A stretch of DNA of 64,000 nt from the NCBI GenBank assembly GCA_030532405.1, contig JAUNLF010000005.1, positions 124,001-188,000 of the forward strand, in the 5' to 3' direction. Under the pieces are notes generated by a model. It was given only the letters and a program-made list of their open reading frames with translations. It made no database searches and was not told where the DNA came from. Origin of the DNA: Actinomycetaceae bacterium (GTDB lineage: Bacteria > Actinomycetota > Actinomycetes > Actinomycetales > Actinomycetaceae). Positions 62,323 to 64,000 of the stretch are shown here, one piece after another; within the stretch, counting starts at the first letter, position 1, and each line of letters opens with the position of its first letter. The position numbers were made by a program, and so were the translations under genes.

Positions 62323-63249
62323 ATGGCCGGGCAGAAAGTGATCCTCGTTGGTGTAGATGGCTCCGCAGAGGCAAACACGGCCGTCGACTGGGCGGCTGCG
62401 CGAGCCAAGCTAGATGACTCGCTAGTCCACGTGCTGTGCACGTACGCTCTGGCGTCCTACAGTGCTGCCGCGCTTGATGGTGGTTACGCGGCCCTCGATG
62501 ATGAGGCGCTGCAAAAAGGTGCGCAGAAGGCCGTGGACGACGCCGTGGAGCGTGTCCGCAAGCAGGGCGCGCAGGTAACCGGATCCACTGAGCCGGGCGA
62601 CGCCGCTGGCGTCATGGTTCAAATGTCTCGTGAAGTGGACATGATCGTAGTTGGGTCCCGCGGTGGGGGAGGTTTCGCTGACCGCCTGCTAGGCACCGTG
62701 TCGTCCGCGCTTCCAGCTCACGCGAAGTGCCCCGTGGTGGTTGTCCCCAGGCACACGTCAGGTTCGCCCTTCTGGCCCGTTAAACGCATTGTGGTGGGTG
62801 TTGACGGCTCGGAAGTAGCGCAGGTCGCTTTCGAGAAGGCCGTCGAGGAAACCATCCTTTGGGACGCGAAACTGGACGCCATAGCTGCCGTTCCGATCGC
62901 GACGGGTATGGGCATGTTCTCTTGGCTCCCCACGACGATTGACCGTGACGCGTTGAATCGCGAGATGGAAGAGGAGCTTCGCGAATCCACCGCCAAGATT
63001 GCCGGCGACCGCAACGTGGACATCAAACAGCACGTGATCGACGGAGCGCCCGCGCAACTGCTCACGGAGTTCTCCACTGCCGTTGACCTGATTGTTGTTG
63101 GCACACGAGGACGCGGCGGCTTCAAAGGCATGCTGCTGGGTTCCACATCGCAAACAGTTTTGTCGCACTCGACGTGTCCGGTGATGGTTGTGCCCTCCGT
63201 TCGACACAAGGAAAACCCCAACCCGACCGCCGCCTGGGAACGCAGGTAA
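62323..63249 (+). CDS. Tandem universal stress protein
   Basis: 308 residues from ATG 62323 (MAGQKVILVGVDGS), with AAGGAGG upstream. Two UspA domains: 4-142 and about 152-297. Each has the ATP-binding G-x2-G-x9-G-S/T pattern (GSRGGGGFADRLLGTVS; GTRGRGGFKGMLLGSTS) and the start VGVDGS. Such two-domain actinobacterial Usps bind ATP and are linked to dormancy and low oxygen, often under DosR; no DosR box was looked for rigorously here. Cytoplasmic. Confidence 0.93.
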   Translation: MAGQKVILVGVDGSAEANTAVDWAAARAKLDDSLVHVLCTYALASYSAAALDGGYAALDDEALQKGAQKAVDDAVERVRKQGAQVTGSTEPGDAAGVMVQMSREVDMIVVGSRGGGGFADRLLGTVSSALPAHAKCPVVVVPRHTSGSPFWPVKRIVVGVDGSEVAQVAFEKAVEETILWDAKLDAIAAVPIATGMGMFSWLPTTIDRDALNREMEEELRESTAKIAGDRNVDIKQHVIDGAPAQLLTEFSTAVDLIVVGTRGRGGFKGMLLGSTSQTVLSHSTCPVMVVPSVRHKENPNPTAAWERR

Positions 63250-63323
63250 GCGGCCCGGCGGCCCGGCTGCTCGGCTCGCATTCACGGTTGGTGGGCTACG
63301 CGTGGTAGTCTTTTGCAGGTTAA

Positions 63324-63396
63324 GCCCTCGTAGCTCAGGGGATAGAGCACCGCTCTCCTAAAGCGGGTGTCGTACGTTCGAATCGTATCGGGGGCA
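63324..63396 (+). tRNA. tRNA-Arg (anticodon CCT)
   Basis: 73-nt cloverleaf: acceptor GCCCTCG/CGGGGGC with one G-U pair, D-arm GCTCAGGGGATAGAGC, anticodon loop CTCCTAA giving CCU, T-arm GTACGTTCGAATCGTAT. Reads AGG codons, rare in these genes. Confidence 0.94.
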
Positions 63397-63416
63397 CAAA
63401 CACCTGGATTACATAC

Positions 63417-63466
63417 AAAATAGTGGCGGGCTCAAGGCTTTTCAGCCTCGAACCCGCCACTATTTT
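63417..63466. terminator. Hairpin between tRNA-Arg and icd
   Basis: 13-bp outer stem AAATAGTGGCGGG/CCCGCCACTATTT plus an inner AGGCT/AGCCT pairing, flanked by T runs. Serves both the tRNA and the convergent icd gene. Confidence 0.8.
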
Positions 63467-63474
63467 TAGCTAGG

Positions 63475-64000
<526 letters not shown>

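Overview
This window looks like chromosomal DNA from a host-associated, facultatively anaerobic actinobacterium. The best guess is Actinomycetaceae or a close relative, at roughly 55-57% GC by eye. Several features support this: a DtxR/IdeR-type regulator with all its metal ligands, DUF4032, DUF3027 and DUF2520 proteins, the DUF2520-panC-panD-lysS order, the actinobacterial forms of SerC and of ArgA, a monomeric isocitrate dehydrogenase, an HrcA/CIRCE-type groEL and a WXG100 protein. GTG and TTG starts are common. I saw no insertion sequence, prophage, CRISPR array or rRNA, and the species cannot be named from the sequence.

Layout. (1) 1-3.7 kb, minus strand: a CUT1 sugar ABC operon (binding lipoprotein, two permeases, LacI regulator cut by the window edge) without its own ATPase. 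(2) 4-6.1 kb, minus: a glycerophosphodiester phosphodiesterase and a DUF4032 kinase-like protein. (3) 6.4-11.8 kb, plus: an 1806-residue secreted, sortase-anchored protein with a sialidase domain followed by a GH123/DUF4091-like domain, NEW3-like and F5/8C-like domains, and a Thr-rich stalk. (4) 11.9-13.1 kb, minus: a UgpC/MsmK/MsiK-type ATPase that may energise several sugar importers, including that of region 1. (5) 13.4-16.5 kb: a membrane Ser/Thr kinase without PASTA domains, a DsbA-like protein and tRNA-Thr. (6) 16.5-21.9 kb: a 1507-residue acyl-CoA dehydratase activase-related protein divergent from a TetR regulator. (7) 22-30.6 kb: a proline-rich membrane protein, Ung, a LytR_C protein, solitary groEL with two CIRCE elements, WXG100, a degenerate HD-like protein and a two-component system. 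(8) 30.8-39.4 kb, plus: two bacterial-PH membrane proteins, DUF2520, panC, panD, lysS, ktrB, ktrA. (9) 39.5-41.7 kb: an MFS protein and an atypical SDR. (10) 41.8-49.7 kb: the glycerol regulon glpABC, glpK, a SorC-type regulator, then argA. (11) 49.8-56 kb: NYN nuclease-like protein, pspA, a TPM protein, a coiled-coil membrane protein, cold-shock protein and DUF3027. (12) 56-64 kb: purine permease, MFS exporter, serC, DtxR, NlpC/P60 hydrolase, tandem-Usp protein, tRNA-Arg and the 3' part of icd.

How it fits together. The window combines host-glycan harvesting (sialidase fusion, sugar importer, shared ATPase) with glycerol and glycerophosphodiester use by an anaerobic-type GlpABC dehydrogenase, plus an oxygen-sensitive-type dehydratase activase. 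This suits an organism living on mucosal glycans and lipid breakdown products at low oxygen. That ecological reading is inference.

Two sequence-wide patterns stand out. The heptamer GAGGGCG (or CGCCCTC) occurs about 90 times by my count, far above base-composition expectation. Several genes without a Shine-Dalgarno sequence have a TANNNT-like box ending 6-7 nt before the start codon, as expected for leaderless transcripts.
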